DNA from: Blastococcus sp. TF02A-26
GTDB lineage: Bacteria; Actinomycetota; Actinomycetes; Mycobacteriales; Geodermatophilaceae
Length of the DNA stretch: 64,000 bases
Direction of reading: 5' to 3'
Assembly (NCBI RefSeq): GCF_003319125.1
Contig: NZ_QOHG01000018.1
Coordinates: forward strand, 1-64,000
The position numbers and the translations under genes were made by a program. The notes below the pieces were generated by a model. It was not told where the DNA came from and ran no database searches. It saw only the letters and a list, made by a program, of their open reading frames with translations. Shown in pieces: positions 10,604 through 20,853 of this stretch; position 1 is the stretch's first letter, and every line of letters begins with the position of its first letter.

Positions 10604-11266
10604 TCAGAGCGGACGGACGGCCCGGACGAGCAGCACCGCGCCGGCCAGCCCGACGAGGACCGCGCCGGCCACGACCCACACGCCGGGGCCGACGTCGGCC
10701 GGTGCGACCGCCAGCCGGACCAGCGTGACGAACTGGGCCACGGTGGCGACCACGGCGCACAGCAGCGCGGTCGCCGCGGCGCCCCGGCGGGCACCGCGGG
10801 CCAGCAGCAGGAGCAGGACCAGCAGCGGCGGGACGGTGACGACGAGGGCGATCACCAACGTCTCCCCGGAGTCCTCCGACGAGTCCGCCGCCGTCGCGCC
10901 GATCAGGAGGGCCGCCAGGGCGGTGAACAGCCCACCGACCGCCCAGCGGGCGCCGGCCGACACCGGCGCGGCGACCAGCCCCAGGGCCGCGGCGAGCAGC
11001 AGGCCCAGGTAGGCGGCCACCAGCGTGGTGGCGTAGCCGGCGCCGCCCCGGTTGACCAGGTCACCGGCGTTCAGCTCGAGGGAGCGGTCCCCGCCGAGCT
11101 CGCCCGAGGCCCAGGTCATCAGGTTCCCGATGGCCGGCACCGACAGGGCCGACCCGGCGAGCAGGAGCAGCACCGCCGTCCACGCCGCCCAGGGAGCCGG
11201 ACGCCGCCACGGCTGCTCCGCGGTGGCGGACGCGGGCTCGGCCGGCGGCGGCCAGGGCGTGGTCAC
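10604..11266 (-). CDS. Polytopic membrane protein of unknown function
   Basis: A 220-residue protein with a short Pro/Ala-rich N-terminus and about five hydrophobic helices (roughly 30-50, 80-105, 115-135, 145-165, 185-215). No motif is recognised. GTG 11266 was chosen because the longer frame (to 11377) would overlap the divergent fba start and its ribosome binding site. It converges on the flavoprotein gene, with stop codons seven bases apart. Function unknown. Confidence 0.65.
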   Translation of the reverse strand: MTTPWPPPAEPASATAEQPWRRPAPWAAWTAVLLLLAGSALSVPAIGNLMTWASGELGGDRSLELNAGDLVNRGGAGYATTLVAAYLGLLLAAALGLVAAPVSAGARWAVGGLFTALAALLIGATAADSSEDSGETLVIALVVTVPPLLVLLLLLARGARRGAAATALLCAVVATVAQFVTLVRLAVAPADVGPGVWVVAGAVLVGLAGAVLLVRAVRPL

Positions 11267-11369
11267 CGGGTCAGTCTGCCGGGGGACCGGCGCACTCCGG
11301 GCTGTCACCCCCGGCGCGGAGGGCGCGATACTGGCCCGAGCCCGTTCCCGAGTGGAGGAGTCCCCCCGC

Positions 11370-12404
11370 ATGCCCATCGCGACCCCCGAGGTCTACGCCG
11401 ACATGATCAGCCGGGCCAAGGAGGGCGGCTTCGCCTACCCGGCGATCAACTGCACCTCCTCGGAGACGATCAACGCGGCGCTGCGCGGGTTCGCCGACGC
11501 CGGGAGCGACGGGATCATCCAGTTCTCCACCGGCGGCGCCGAGTTCGGCTCGGGCACCAAGGTCAAGGACATGGTCACCGGGGCGGTCGCGCTGGCCGAG
11601 TTCGCGCACGTCGTCGCCGAGCGCTACCCGGTGAACGTGGCGCTGCACACCGACCACTGCCCCAAGGACAAGCTGGACTCCTACGTCCGCCCGCTGATCG
11701 CGCTGTCGCAGGACCGGGTCGACGCCGGCCAGGCGCCGCTGTTCCAGTCGCACATGTGGGACGGCTCGGCGGTCGACCTCGACGAGAACCTCCAGATCGC
11801 CGAGGAGCTCATCGAGAAGTGCGCGTCGGCCAAGATCGTGCTCGAGATCGAGATCGGCGTCGTCGGCGGCGAGGAGGACGGCGTCAGCCACGACATCAAC
11901 GACAAGCTCTACACCGCCCCCGGTGACTACGTCGCCACCGCCAAGGCCCTCGGCCTCGGCGAGAAGGGCGTCTACCTGCTGGCCGCGACCTTCGGCAACG
12001 TGCACGGCGTCTACAAGCCGGGCAACGTCAAGCTGCGGCCCGAGATCCTCAAGCAGGGCCAGGAGGTCGTCACGGCCGAGCTGGGCCTGCCCGAGGGCAG
12101 CAAGCCGTTCAACTTCGTCTTCCACGGCGGCTCGGGCTCGCTGCAGTCGGAGATCCGCGAGGCGCTGTCCTACGGCGTCGTGAAGATGAACGTCGACACC
12201 GACACCCAGTACGCCTTCACCCGGCCGATCGCCGGGCACATGTTCAGCAACTACGACGGCGTCCTGAAGATCGACGGCGAGGTCGGCAACAAGAAGACCT
12301 ACGACCCGCGCAGCTACCTCAAGGCCGCCGAGACCAACATGGCCGCCCGCGTCGTGACGGCGTGCGAGGACCTGCTGTCGGCCGGCCAGTCCCAGAGCGC
12401 ATGA
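11370..12404 (+). CDS. fba: Fructose-bisphosphate aldolase, class II
   Basis: A 344-residue zinc-dependent aldolase of glycolysis and gluconeogenesis that interconverts fructose 1,6-bisphosphate with dihydroxyacetone phosphate and glyceraldehyde 3-phosphate. Visible family features are the NCTSSETINAALRG opening, the metal-binding HTDHCPKD, EIEIGVVGGEEDG, FGNVHGVY and FVFHGGSGS segments. Length and order match the long actinobacterial class II-A form. ATG 11370 has GGAGGAG upstream. It overlaps the DUF3151 gene by four bases (ATGA), so the two are translationally coupled. Confidence 0.97.
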   Translation: MPIATPEVYADMISRAKEGGFAYPAINCTSSETINAALRGFADAGSDGIIQFSTGGAEFGSGTKVKDMVTGAVALAEFAHVVAERYPVNVALHTDHCPKDKLDSYVRPLIALSQDRVDAGQAPLFQSHMWDGSAVDLDENLQIAEELIEKCASAKIVLEIEIGVVGGEEDGVSHDINDKLYTAPGDYVATAKALGLGEKGVYLLAATFGNVHGVYKPGNVKLRPEILKQGQEVVTAELGLPEGSKPFNFVFHGGSGSLQSEIREALSYGVVKMNVDTDTQYAFTRPIAGHMFSNYDGVLKIDGEVGNKKTYDPRSYLKAAETNMAARVVTACEDLLSAGQSQSA

Positions 12405-12808
12405 CGCACTCGCACGGGAACCTGCTGGGCGAGCCGCCGGCGACGCTGCTGCCCGCCTCCCCCGAGGCGGAGCGGGAGGTCGCCGACGGCGTCCCCGCGG
12501 CCGAGGTCGCGGCACACCACCCGACGTACAGCGCGGCCTGGGCGGCGCTGGCCGAGGAGGCCATCGAGGGCGGACGGGTGATCGAGGCCTACGCCTACGC
12601 CCGCACCGGCTACCACCGCGGCCTCGACGCGCTGCGCCGCAACGGCTGGAAGGGCTACGGCCCGGTGCCGTGGGCGCACGAGCCGAACCGTGGCTTCCTC
12701 CGCTGCGTCACCGTCCTGGCCCGCGCGGCCGAGGCGATCGGCGAGACCGCCGAGCAGGAGCGCTGCACCCAGCTGCTGCGCGACTGCGACCCCACCCTGG
12801 CGCCCTAG
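12401..12808 (+). CDS. DUF3151 family protein
   Basis: A 135-residue soluble protein carrying the conserved DUF3151 core: HPTYSAAWAALAEEA, AYAYARTGYHRGLDALRRNGWKG and the tail PNRGFLRCV. The family is confined to actinobacteria and its place beside class II aldolase is familiar, but its role is unknown. The ATG overlaps the fba stop (ATGA), which points to coupled translation and a role linked to glycolysis. A small hairpin follows. Confidence 0.88.
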   Translation: MTHSHGNLLGEPPATLLPASPEAEREVADGVPAAEVAAHHPTYSAAWAALAEEAIEGGRVIEAYAYARTGYHRGLDALRRNGWKGYGPVPWAHEPNRGFLRCVTVLARAAEAIGETAEQERCTQLLRDCDPTLAP

Positions 12809-12818
12809 CCCCCTCGCT

Positions 12819-12839
12819 CCCCGTCTCGGCGGGACGGGG
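12819..12839 (+). terminator. Bidirectional hairpin between DUF3151 and ABC genes
   Basis: Seven-base arms CCCCGTC and GACGGGG flank a seven-base loop between the convergent stops of DUF3151 and the ABC ATPase gene. Confidence 0.45.
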
Positions 12840-12842
12840 GCG

Positions 12843-13646
12843 TCAGCGGTCGGGGTGGGTCTGCCGGACGGTCTCGGTCAGCGCCGACAGCTCGTCGTCC
12901 CCGGCCATCAGGCGGGTGAGGCTGTCGGCGTCGACGTCCTCGCGGGTGAGGTCGCCGGCCACCTGGCCGCCGGCCAGCAGCAGGAAGCGGTCGCCGACGA
13001 GGTGGGCGTAGCGCGGGTTGGCGGTCACGAGCACGACCGCCAGCCCGCGCGCCCGCGCCGCGAGCAGCGCCTGGCCGGCCTGGGTGGCCCCGGCGACGCT
13101 GCGCGGGGCGACGGGCTCGTCGACCACGAGGGCCCGCGAGCCGAAGTGCAGGGCGCGGGCGATGGCCAGGCTCTGCCGCTCGCCGGGGCGCAGGGTGCTC
13201 GCCGGCTGGTCGGGGTCGACGCCGCGCAGGCCCACCTTCGCCAGCTCCCGGGCGGTGACGTCGCGAGCGGCGGCGCGGTCGAGACGGCGCAGCGGCCCGA
13301 TGCCCGCGGTGGGCTCGGCGCCGAGGCAGAAGTTGCGCCAGACCGACAGCAGCGGCGCGACCGAGAGGTCGTTCCAGACGGTGGCCACGCCGGCGCCCCG
13401 GGCGTCGCGGGGAGAGCGGAAGCGCGCCGGCCTGCCGTCGAGCAGCAGCTCACCCTCCTCGGGGCGGGTCAGCCCGGACAGCACCGAGACCAGCGTCGAC
13501 TTGCCGGAGCCGTTCTCGCCGAGGACGCAGCTGATCGTGCCCGGCGCGAACGCCGCGCTCACCCGCGAGAGCGCCGCGACGCTGCCGTGCCGGACGGTCA
13601 CCCGGCGCAGCTCCAGCACCGCGGGGGCGGGATCGGGCGAGGTCAT
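12843..13646 (-). CDS. Sugar-type ABC transporter ATPase, degenerate motifs
   Basis: A 267-residue single ABC domain related to the CUT2 (ribose/fructose-type) ATPases. Walker A is intact (GENGSGKST, near residue 45) and Walker B has the catalytic Glu (LVVDEP). The signature, normally LSGGQ, reads LRPGE, and the H-loop position reads TANPR in place of a histidine. CUT2 ATPases are usually about 500 residues with two domains; this one has half. The start overlaps the permease stop (ATGA). No substrate-binding protein gene is adjacent. The protein may be a poor ATPase or a diverged subfamily. Confidence 0.8.
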   Translation of the reverse strand: MTSPDPAPAVLELRRVTVRHGSVAALSRVSAAFAPGTISCVLGENGSGKSTLVSVLSGLTRPEEGELLLDGRPARFRSPRDARGAGVATVWNDLSVAPLLSVWRNFCLGAEPTAGIGPLRRLDRAAARDVTARELAKVGLRGVDPDQPASTLRPGERQSLAIARALHFGSRALVVDEPVAPRSVAGATQAGQALLAARARGLAVVLVTANPRYAHLVGDRFLLLAGGQVAGDLTREDVDADSLTRLMAGDDELSALTETVRQTHPDR

Positions 13647-14770
13647 GACAGCGGCACCGCCCGCAGCCGGGTCCGGACGATGCCGTTGGCCAGGAGTGCG
13701 ACCAGCAGCAGCACCCCGAGGAAGGCCTGGAACCACAGCGGGTCCCAGCCGGCGAGCGTGACCCCGAAGCGGGCCACCCCGTAGAGCAGCGCCCCCACGG
13801 CGGTGCCGACGGCGGAGCCGTAGCCCCCGGTGAGCAGACAGCCGCCGATGACCGCCGCGACGAGGAACTCGATCGCCGGCATGAGCGAGGGGTCGCCGTC
13901 GGCGGTGGTGATCCGCACCAGGCCCAGCGTGCCGACCAGCCAGCCGGCCGCGGCGGTGCCGCAGAACAGCGTCAGCGTGGTCCGCTGGACCGGGACGCCC
14001 AGCTCGCGTGCGGCCCGCCGGGCGCCGCCGATGGCGAAGACGGCGTTCCCCAGCCGGGTGCGCCACAGCGCCCACCCCGCGCACGCCGTGAGCCCCAGCC
14101 ACCACACGATCGAGATCCGGAAGGTCCCGTCGCCCCACTGGACGGACGAGTCGAAGGCCGCGCGGGCCGAGGACCACCCCGGCGCGTCCCCCAGGCCCTG
14201 CAGGACGGTCCTGCCGGCGATCGCCCGGGTCAGGGCCAGCGCGGTGCCCTGCAGCACCAGGTGGGCGGCGAGGGTCACCAGGAAGCTCGGCAGGCCGGTC
14301 CGCACCACCAGCCAGCCGTTCAGCAGGCCGACCAGGAGCGCGCCGGCGAGCGAGGCCGCGAGCGCCGGCCAGATGCCCCAGCCCGCCTCGCCCACCAGCA
14401 GCCCGGTGGCCAGCGCGCTGGACACCGCCACCATGCCGATCGAGAGGTCGATGTGGCCGGCGATCAGCAGCAGTCCCACCGCCAGGGCACCGATGCCCAG
14501 GAGGGCGGCGGTGTCGAGCACCCCCGCCGCTCCGGCCGCGGTCAGCAGGTCCGGCGCCTGCACCCCGAAGAACACCGTGACCGCGACCAGCCCGATCCAG
14601 GCGGCCGTGCTCGGGCGCGCCAGGGTCCGGTCGAGCAGGCGACGGCCGGGACCGCGGGGCGCAGCGGCGGCCCTGGAGCCCGGCAGGCGGCCGGCGGTTC
14701 CGGGACCCGGTGGGGGGGACGACGGCAGCGGGGCCTCCTCGGGAACGGGTGCTCCCAGTGTCCACACCAC
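13643..14770 (-). CDS. Sugar-type ABC transporter permease (BPD_transp_2 / RbsC-like)
   Basis: A 375-residue protein with a Pro/Arg-rich cytoplasmic N-terminus and about ten membrane helices from residue 60 on. The segments LIAGHIDLSIGMVAV and GLPSFLVTLAAHLVLQG are typical of RbsC-like permeases, which take up pentoses or other monosaccharides with a periplasmic-type binding lipoprotein. The start is one of two adjacent GTG codons (14770 or 14767) behind a GGGGGCG sequence. It is upstream of and overlaps the ATPase gene. The transported sugar cannot be told because the binding protein is missing. Confidence 0.82.
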   Translation of the reverse strand: MVWTLGAPVPEEAPLPSSPPPGPGTAGRLPGSRAAAAPRGPGRRLLDRTLARPSTAAWIGLVAVTVFFGVQAPDLLTAAGAAGVLDTAALLGIGALAVGLLLIAGHIDLSIGMVAVSSALATGLLVGEAGWGIWPALAASLAGALLVGLLNGWLVVRTGLPSFLVTLAAHLVLQGTALALTRAIAGRTVLQGLGDAPGWSSARAAFDSSVQWGDGTFRISIVWWLGLTACAGWALWRTRLGNAVFAIGGARRAARELGVPVQRTTLTLFCGTAAAGWLVGTLGLVRITTADGDPSLMPAIEFLVAAVIGGCLLTGGYGSAVGTAVGALLYGVARFGVTLAGWDPLWFQAFLGVLLLVALLANGIVRTRLRAVPLS

Positions 14771-14799
14771 GGCGCGCCCCCGACGGCGCGGGGCCCGGC

Positions 14800-15417
14800 T
14801 CAGGGGGCCAGACGCCAGCGCACCCGGTCGTCGGCGTACCAGGTCCACCGGCTGACCGGCCGCGGGTGGACGACGCCGTCGCGGGTCACCCGGGCCGGGT
14901 CGCAGGCGATCTGCAGCGCGCGCCCGCGGGACAGCCGGGGCGGGCGCATGGGCTGGAGGACCACGGTCACGCGCAGCGTGTCGACCGCCCGCCAGTCCGG
15001 CCGGGCGCTGATCCGGCTGAGCATCCCGTCGGCGACCTTGGCGTCGTCGTGGTGCGCCTGGGCGCCCAGCCGCCGGGAGAGGAGGCCCCGCCGGTCGTCG
15101 TCGGCCGGCTCGACCCGACCGGAGTGCAGCAGCACGCCCCCGTGGTCGTCGCGGAACAGCGTCATCTCCCGTTCGCCGCCGCTGCCGATGCCGAGGTCGC
15201 GGGCCAGCCCGCGGGAGAGCTTGTCCTCGGCAGGCTCCCACGAGACGACGACGTCGGCGGTGCGGGAGGCCGCGTTCAGTGCGGCGAGCACGCCCGCCAG
15301 CGCCGGCACCGGGCCGCGGACCAGCACCGACGCCGCCTCCACCGCCCCGGCGACCTCGTCCCGGGAGGGCGCCCGGGTCGGCTCCAGGCCGCGCAGGTCC
15401 ACCTCGTGCTCGGGCAT
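14800..15417 (-). CDS. Uncharacterised 205-residue protein
   Basis: A soluble acidic-to-basic protein without membrane segments. Its N-terminal half is helical and Ala/Leu-rich; a central segment (VVVSWEPAEDKLSRGLARDLG) and a C-terminal basic region with repeated Trp (RWTWYADD) look folded. I do not recognise the family. It begins at ATG 15417, divergent from purA with 83 bases between, and ends 29 bases before the permease start, so it could be the first gene of the ABC transporter unit. Whether it relates to transport is unknown. Confidence 0.65.
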   Translation of the reverse strand: MPEHEVDLRGLEPTRAPSRDEVAGAVEAASVLVRGPVPALAGVLAALNAASRTADVVVSWEPAEDKLSRGLARDLGIGSGGEREMTLFRDDHGGVLLHSGRVEPADDDRRGLLSRRLGAQAHHDDAKVADGMLSRISARPDWRAVDTLRVTVVLQPMRPPRLSRGRALQIACDPARVTRDGVVHPRPVSRWTWYADDRVRWRLAP

Positions 15418-15494
15418 GCGATTACCCTGCCACCTGCTGTGGCGCGACCCGCGCCGGCCGGTTCTCGCCGGTGCCGATGTCCGAGGGGATCTGA

Positions 15495-16790
<1,296 letters not shown>

Positions 16791-16792
16791 GC

Positions 16793-16833
16793 CGGAGGAG
16801 ATCCGTGGGCGACACGCCCACGGATCTCCTCCG
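16793..16833 (+). terminator. Perfect 19-bp bidirectional terminator
   Basis: Two perfectly complementary 19-base arms (16793-16811 and 16815-16833) flank a 3-base loop. It lies exactly between the convergent stops of purA (16790) and the phosphodiesterase gene (16836), so it should end transcription from both sides. Confidence 0.85.
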
Positions 16834-16835
16834 CG

Positions 16836-17870
16836 TCAGACGGCGGTGGGGACGGCGGTCAGCTCGGACCGGACGGCGACGGCGATCTCCGGGAAGTCGG
16901 TGATCAGACCGTCGACCCCGAGCCCCAGCAGCAGGCGGGCCTCGCCGGCGGCGTCGCCCACGGCCGACGGGTCGGTGCCGCGCTGGAGGTGCTGCGGCAG
17001 GAAGAGGTTCTCCGCCCGCAGCGTCCAGGGGACCACCGCCAGGCCCGCCTGGTGTGCCCGGGCGACCAGGTCGGTGACGCCGGTCAGGTGGCCCTCGGCG
17101 TCGCGGGGCAGGATCCGGTGCCGGCTGGGTGCGATGCCCTGCGCGTAGGTGGAGATCCCGCGCAGCCCGGCGTTGGTGAGCAGCTGGTCGTCCTCGGGGG
17201 CGTCGTCGACGAGCTGGAACATCGTCGGCCCGTCGTCGCCCAGGCGGGCGCGGAGGTCCCGCAGGCCGGGGGCGTCGAAGGACTGCACGACGACGGTGCC
17301 GTCGGGGGAGACCGCGTCCAGGCGGCGCAGCTCGGCGGCGACCAGCTCGGCCATGGGCAGGCCCAGCTGGTCGGCCGTCCAGGTGGGCTTCTTCAGCTCG
17401 GCCAGGACCCGGATCGGGCGCAGCGGGGTCGACCGGCGGCGGGCGATCTCGACCACCTCGGCGAGCGTGAGGATGCCGAACTGCCGGTCGTAGGCGGTGT
17501 TGAGCGGACGCATGTCCGGCATGCGCTCCATCGCCCGCAGCGTCCGGAGCTCGGCGAGGGTGAGGTCCTCGGCGAACCAGCCGGTGCGCTCCTTGTCGCC
17601 CACCATGCGCGTGGTGCGCCGGTCGGCGAACTCGGGACGCACGGAGATGTCCGTCGTCCGCGACAGCTCGTTCTCGTGCCGGACGACGAGGGCGCCGTCG
17701 AGGGTGACGACGACGTCGGGCTCGATCATGTCGGCACCGAGGTCGATCGCCAGCTCGTAGCTGGCGGCGGTGTGCTCGGGTCGGTAGGCCGGTGCACCAC
17801 GGTGACCGACGACCACAGGACGGGGGAAGCGGGTCACAGGACTGATTGCCTGCGACACGGTCGCGTGCAT
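16836..17870 (-). CDS. Glycerophosphodiester phosphodiesterase
   Basis: A 344-residue GDPD-family TIM-barrel hydrolase that splits glycerophosphodiesters to glycerol 3-phosphate and an alcohol. The active-site His-Arg-Gly is at residues 23-25 (VVGHRGAPAYRPEHT), metal ligands Glu50 and Asp52 in MIEPDV, and the second His in VVRHENELSRTT. No signal peptide is evident, so it is probably cytoplasmic, though the N-terminal 20 residues are mildly hydrophobic. ATG 17870 has GGAG ahead of it. The longer frame upstream has no family similarity. Confidence 0.92.
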   Translation of the reverse strand: MHATVSQAISPVTRFPRPVVVGHRGAPAYRPEHTAASYELAIDLGADMIEPDVVVTLDGALVVRHENELSRTTDISVRPEFADRRTTRMVGDKERTGWFAEDLTLAELRTLRAMERMPDMRPLNTAYDRQFGILTLAEVVEIARRRSTPLRPIRVLAELKKPTWTADQLGLPMAELVAAELRRLDAVSPDGTVVVQSFDAPGLRDLRARLGDDGPTMFQLVDDAPEDDQLLTNAGLRGISTYAQGIAPSRHRILPRDAEGHLTGVTDLVARAHQAGLAVVPWTLRAENLFLPQHLQRGTDPSAVGDAAGEARLLLGLGVDGLITDFPEIAVAVRSELTAVPTAV

Positions 17871-18100
17871 GTCTCCAGCACACCCCACCGAGGTGACGTG
17901 GCGGCGAACGCGGCGCGGCGTTTCCCGCACCATTCGGCAGACGCGCAGGTCACCGGCCCACGCGCGGGGCGCGTGTGACAGAAGTCGCGTGTGGACGACC
18001 GAGCCATACCCCTGTGTCGGCCCGCAGGCGCCGGAACTTGACCCCTCGAGCACCGAAAACCGGACGACACAGCCGCCCCACCCGCCCCACCATCGCTGCC

Positions 18101-19120
18101 GTGACCGACCTCGCCCCCCTCGGCTGGGACCCCACCCGGTCCGCCGACGTCCCGCCCGGCAGGGAGCCCGCCCGCGTCGCACGCGTGGACCGCGGACTGC
18201 TGACCGTGCTCACCGCCGGCGGCGAGCGCCGGGTCCACCCGTCTTCGGGGCTGCGCGAGGAGGGGCCCGCCGTGGGCGACTGGGTGGCGCTGCGCGGCGA
18301 TCTCGCGGTCGCCCTGCTCCCGCGGCGGACGGCGTTCGTGCGGACGGCGGCCGGACGCACGTCGGCTCCGCAGGTGGTCGCGGCGAACCTCGACGTGGTG
18401 CTGGTGGTCGACGCCCTCGGCGGGCCGGCCCGGCTGCGGCGGATCGAGCGCTACCTCGCGGTGGCGTGGGGCAGCGGGGCCACGCCGGTCGTCGTCCTCA
18501 CCAAGGCCGACCTGTGCGCCGACGTGCCGGCGGCCGTGGCGGAGGTGACCGACGCCGTCCTCGGCGTCGAGGTGCTCGCGGTCAGCTCGGTGACCGGCGC
18601 CGGCATCGCGGCGGTGGAGGCGCTCCTGCCGCCGGGGCGCACCGGAGCGTTGGTCGGCCCCTCCGGCGTCGGCAAGTCGAGCCTGGTCAACGCGCTGCTC
18701 GGCGAGGTCGCCGCGGCGACCGGCGAGGTGCGCGAGGCCGACCGCCGGGGCCGGCACACGACGACCGCCCGCGAGCTGCACCGGCTGACCGGCGGCGGGC
18801 TGCTGGTCGACACCCCCGGCATGCGCGAGCTCGGCCTGGCCGACGACGAGGGCATCGACACCGCCTACGCCGACGTGGCGGAGCTGGCGGGGGCCTGCCG
18901 GTTCCGTGACTGCGCGCACGGCGGCGAACCGGGCTGCGCGGTCACGGCCGCCGTCGACGCCGGCGCCCTGGACGCCGGCCGGCTACGCGGCTGGCGCAAG
19001 CTCCAGGCCGAGGCGCACCGCCAGGCGCTGCGCTCCGACGCGCGGGCCCGGGCCGCCGAGCACGCCCGGGTGCGGTCGCTGCACCGGGCGATGCGCGCCC
19101 AGCCCAACCGCCCCCGCTGA
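18101..19120 (+). CDS. rsgA: Ribosome small-subunit GTPase RsgA
   Basis: A 339-residue circularly permuted GTPase that acts in late 30S subunit maturation. An N-terminal OB-fold (about 20-80) precedes the GTPase, whose motifs come in the permuted order G4 (VLTKAD), G1 (GPSGVGKSS) and G3 (VDTPGM). A C-terminal zinc site is seen in GACRFRDCAHGGEPGC. GTG 18101 was chosen because homologs begin near this point, while the longer frame to 17975 adds a low-complexity Arg-rich leader. Unlike many actinobacteria, aroA is not adjacent. Confidence 0.93.
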   Translation: MTDLAPLGWDPTRSADVPPGREPARVARVDRGLLTVLTAGGERRVHPSSGLREEGPAVGDWVALRGDLAVALLPRRTAFVRTAAGRTSAPQVVAANLDVVLVVDALGGPARLRRIERYLAVAWGSGATPVVVLTKADLCADVPAAVAEVTDAVLGVEVLAVSSVTGAGIAAVEALLPPGRTGALVGPSGVGKSSLVNALLGEVAAATGEVREADRRGRHTTTARELHRLTGGGLLVDTPGMRELGLADDEGIDTAYADVAELAGACRFRDCAHGGEPGCAVTAAVDAGALDAGRLRGWRKLQAEAHRQALRSDARARAAEHARVRSLHRAMRAQPNRPR

Positions 19121-19131
19121 GTCCCGTCCGG

Positions 19132-19494
19132 TCACCGTGGCCGGCGGCTCCCCGCCGGCACGAGCAGCGACCAGGCCGCCGGGGCGAGGACGGCGACGGC
19201 GATCAGCGCGAGCGCCGGCCAGCGCGGCCCGGTGTCGTCCACCGCGAGCGCGACGTACGCCACCCAGGCCGAGGCCGACACCACGGCCGTCAGGACCGCG
19301 TCGAGCCGGCCGGTGCGGACCAGGAGGACGGCGGTGGCGAACGACCCGACCATCACCAGCAGCAGGACCAGGCCGGCGCCGATGTTCGCGCCGGCGTCCT
19401 CGGGGGTGGACACGACCATCACCACGGCGATCGCGGCCAGCAGGGCGGTCGTGCCGGCGGCCAACCGCACGGCCCGGTACGTCGACGTCGGCAC
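19132..19494 (-). CDS. Small four-helix membrane protein
   Basis: A 120-residue hydrophobic protein with about four membrane helices (10-30, 38-58, 66-88, 92-112) and a basic C-terminus. No family recognised. GTG 19494 is the most likely start, because the frame further upstream runs antisense into purD. It converges on rsgA with 11 bases between stops and is divergent from purD. Confidence 0.55.
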   Translation of the reverse strand: MPTSTYRAVRLAAGTTALLAAIAVVMVVSTPEDAGANIGAGLVLLLVMVGSFATAVLLVRTGRLDAVLTAVVSASAWVAYVALAVDDTGPRWPALALIAVAVLAPAAWSLLVPAGSRRPR

Positions 19495-19558
19495 GCCGGT
19501 GATGCTGGCCCCGGACCGGTCCGGTCGGCCAGCGACGTCACCTGATCGATGTCGTCGG

Positions 19559-19564
19559 TAGGGT
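19559..19564 (+). promoter_or_regulatory. -10 box of leaderless purD promoter
   Basis: TAGGGT ends 8 bases before the GTG start of purD at 19573; no ribosome site is present. Confidence 0.5.
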
Positions 19565-19572
19565 CGCCGTCC

Positions 19573-20847
19573 GTGCGCGTGCTCGTGATCGGCTCCGGTG
19601 CCCGGGAGCACGCCCTGTGCGTGGCTCTGCAGTCCGACCCCGCGGTGACCGCCCTGGCCTGCGCGCCGGGCAACGCCGGGACGCGTGCGATCGCCGAGGC
19701 GGCGCCGCTCGACGTGGCCGACCCGGTCGCCGTGGCCGCGCTCGCCTCCACGTGGGGCGCCGACCTGGTCGTGATCGGTCCCGAGGTGCCGCTGGTCGCC
19801 GGGGCCGCCGACGCCGTCCGCGAGGCCGGCATCGCCTGCTTCGGCCCGTCGGCGCAGGCCGCGCAGATCGAGGGCAGCAAGTCCTTCGCCAAGCACGTGA
19901 TGACCGCGGCCGGCGTGCCGACCGCCCGCGCCTGGCCCGTCGGCGGCCCGGCGGAGCTGGAGACCGCGCTCGACGAGGCGGCGGCACTCGTCCCCGGCGC
20001 CCCCTACGTGGTCAAGGACGACGGCCTGGCCGCGGGCAAGGGCGTCGTCGTCACCACCGACCGCGACGCCGCGCTGGCCCACGGCCGCGCGGTGCTGGAC
20101 GCCGGTGGCGCGGTGCTGGTCGAGGAGTACCTCGACGGCCCGGAGGTCTCGCTGTTCGCCGTCACCGACGGGACGACGGTGCTGCCGCTGGTGCCCGCGC
20201 AGGACCACAAGCGCCGTGACGACGGCGACGGCGGCCCGAACACCGGCGGGATGGGGGCCTACGCGCCGCTGCCGTGGGCGCCGGCCGGCCTGGTCGACGA
20301 GGTGCTGGCCACGGTGCTCCAGCCGACCGTCGACGAGATGGCCCGCCGCGGTGAGCCGTTCTCCGGGCTGCTGTACGCCGGGCTCGCGCTGACGTCGCGC
20401 GGCGTGCGGGTGGTCGAGTTCAACGCCCGCTTCGGCGACCCCGAGACCCAGGTCGTGCTGCCGCTGCTGGAGACCCCGCTGGGCGGGCTGCTGCACGCCG
20501 CGGCCACCGGGACCCTGGCCGACCACCCGCCGCTGCGCTGGCGGGACGGTGCGGCCGTGACCGTCGTCGTCGCCGCGCAGGGCTACCCGGAGCGGCCGCG
20601 GACCGGTGACCCGGTCACCGGCGCCGACGGCGCTGGCGTGCTGCACGCCGGCACGGCCGCCGACGCCGACGGGACCGTGCGGTCGGCCGGTGGGCGGGTG
20701 CTCTCGGTCATCGGCACCGGCGACGATCTCGCCGCCGCCCGGCAGGCCGCCTACGAGCGGGTGGCCGCCGTGCGGCTGGCCGGCGCGCACTGGCGCACCG
20801 ACATCGCCCTGGCCGCCGTCGAGGGCCGGATATCGGTCGCTCGCTGA
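19573..20847 (+). CDS. purD: Phosphoribosylamine-glycine ligase
   Basis: A 424-residue ATP-grasp enzyme for the second step of purine synthesis, joining glycine to phosphoribosylamine. The family start [13 protein letters not shown], the [11 protein letters not shown] segment, [12 protein letters not shown] and the ATP-grasp site [13 protein letters not shown] are intact. GTG 19573 puts the first strand right at the N-terminus and has a -10 box 8 bases before it; an ATG at 19549 would lie upstream of that box. It is transcribed alone, converging on the AI-2E-type gene. Confidence 0.96.
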   Translation: MRVLVIGSGAREHALCVALQSDPAVTALACAPGNAGTRAIAEAAPLDVADPVAVAALASTWGADLVVIGPEVPLVAGAADAVREAGIACFGPSAQAAQIEGSKSFAKHVMTAAGVPTARAWPVGGPAELETALDEAAALVPGAPYVVKDDGLAAGKGVVVTTDRDAALAHGRAVLDAGGAVLVEEYLDGPEVSLFAVTDGTTVLPLVPAQDHKRRDDGDGGPNTGGMGAYAPLPWAPAGLVDEVLATVLQPTVDEMARRGEPFSGLLYAGLALTSRGVRVVEFNARFGDPETQVVLPLLETPLGGLLHAAATGTLADHPPLRWRDGAAVTVVVAAQGYPERPRTGDPVTGADGAGVLHAGTAADADGTVRSAGGRVLSVIGTGDDLAAARQAAYERVAAVRLAGAHWRTDIALAAVEGRISVAR

Positions 20848-20853
20848 GCGTCT

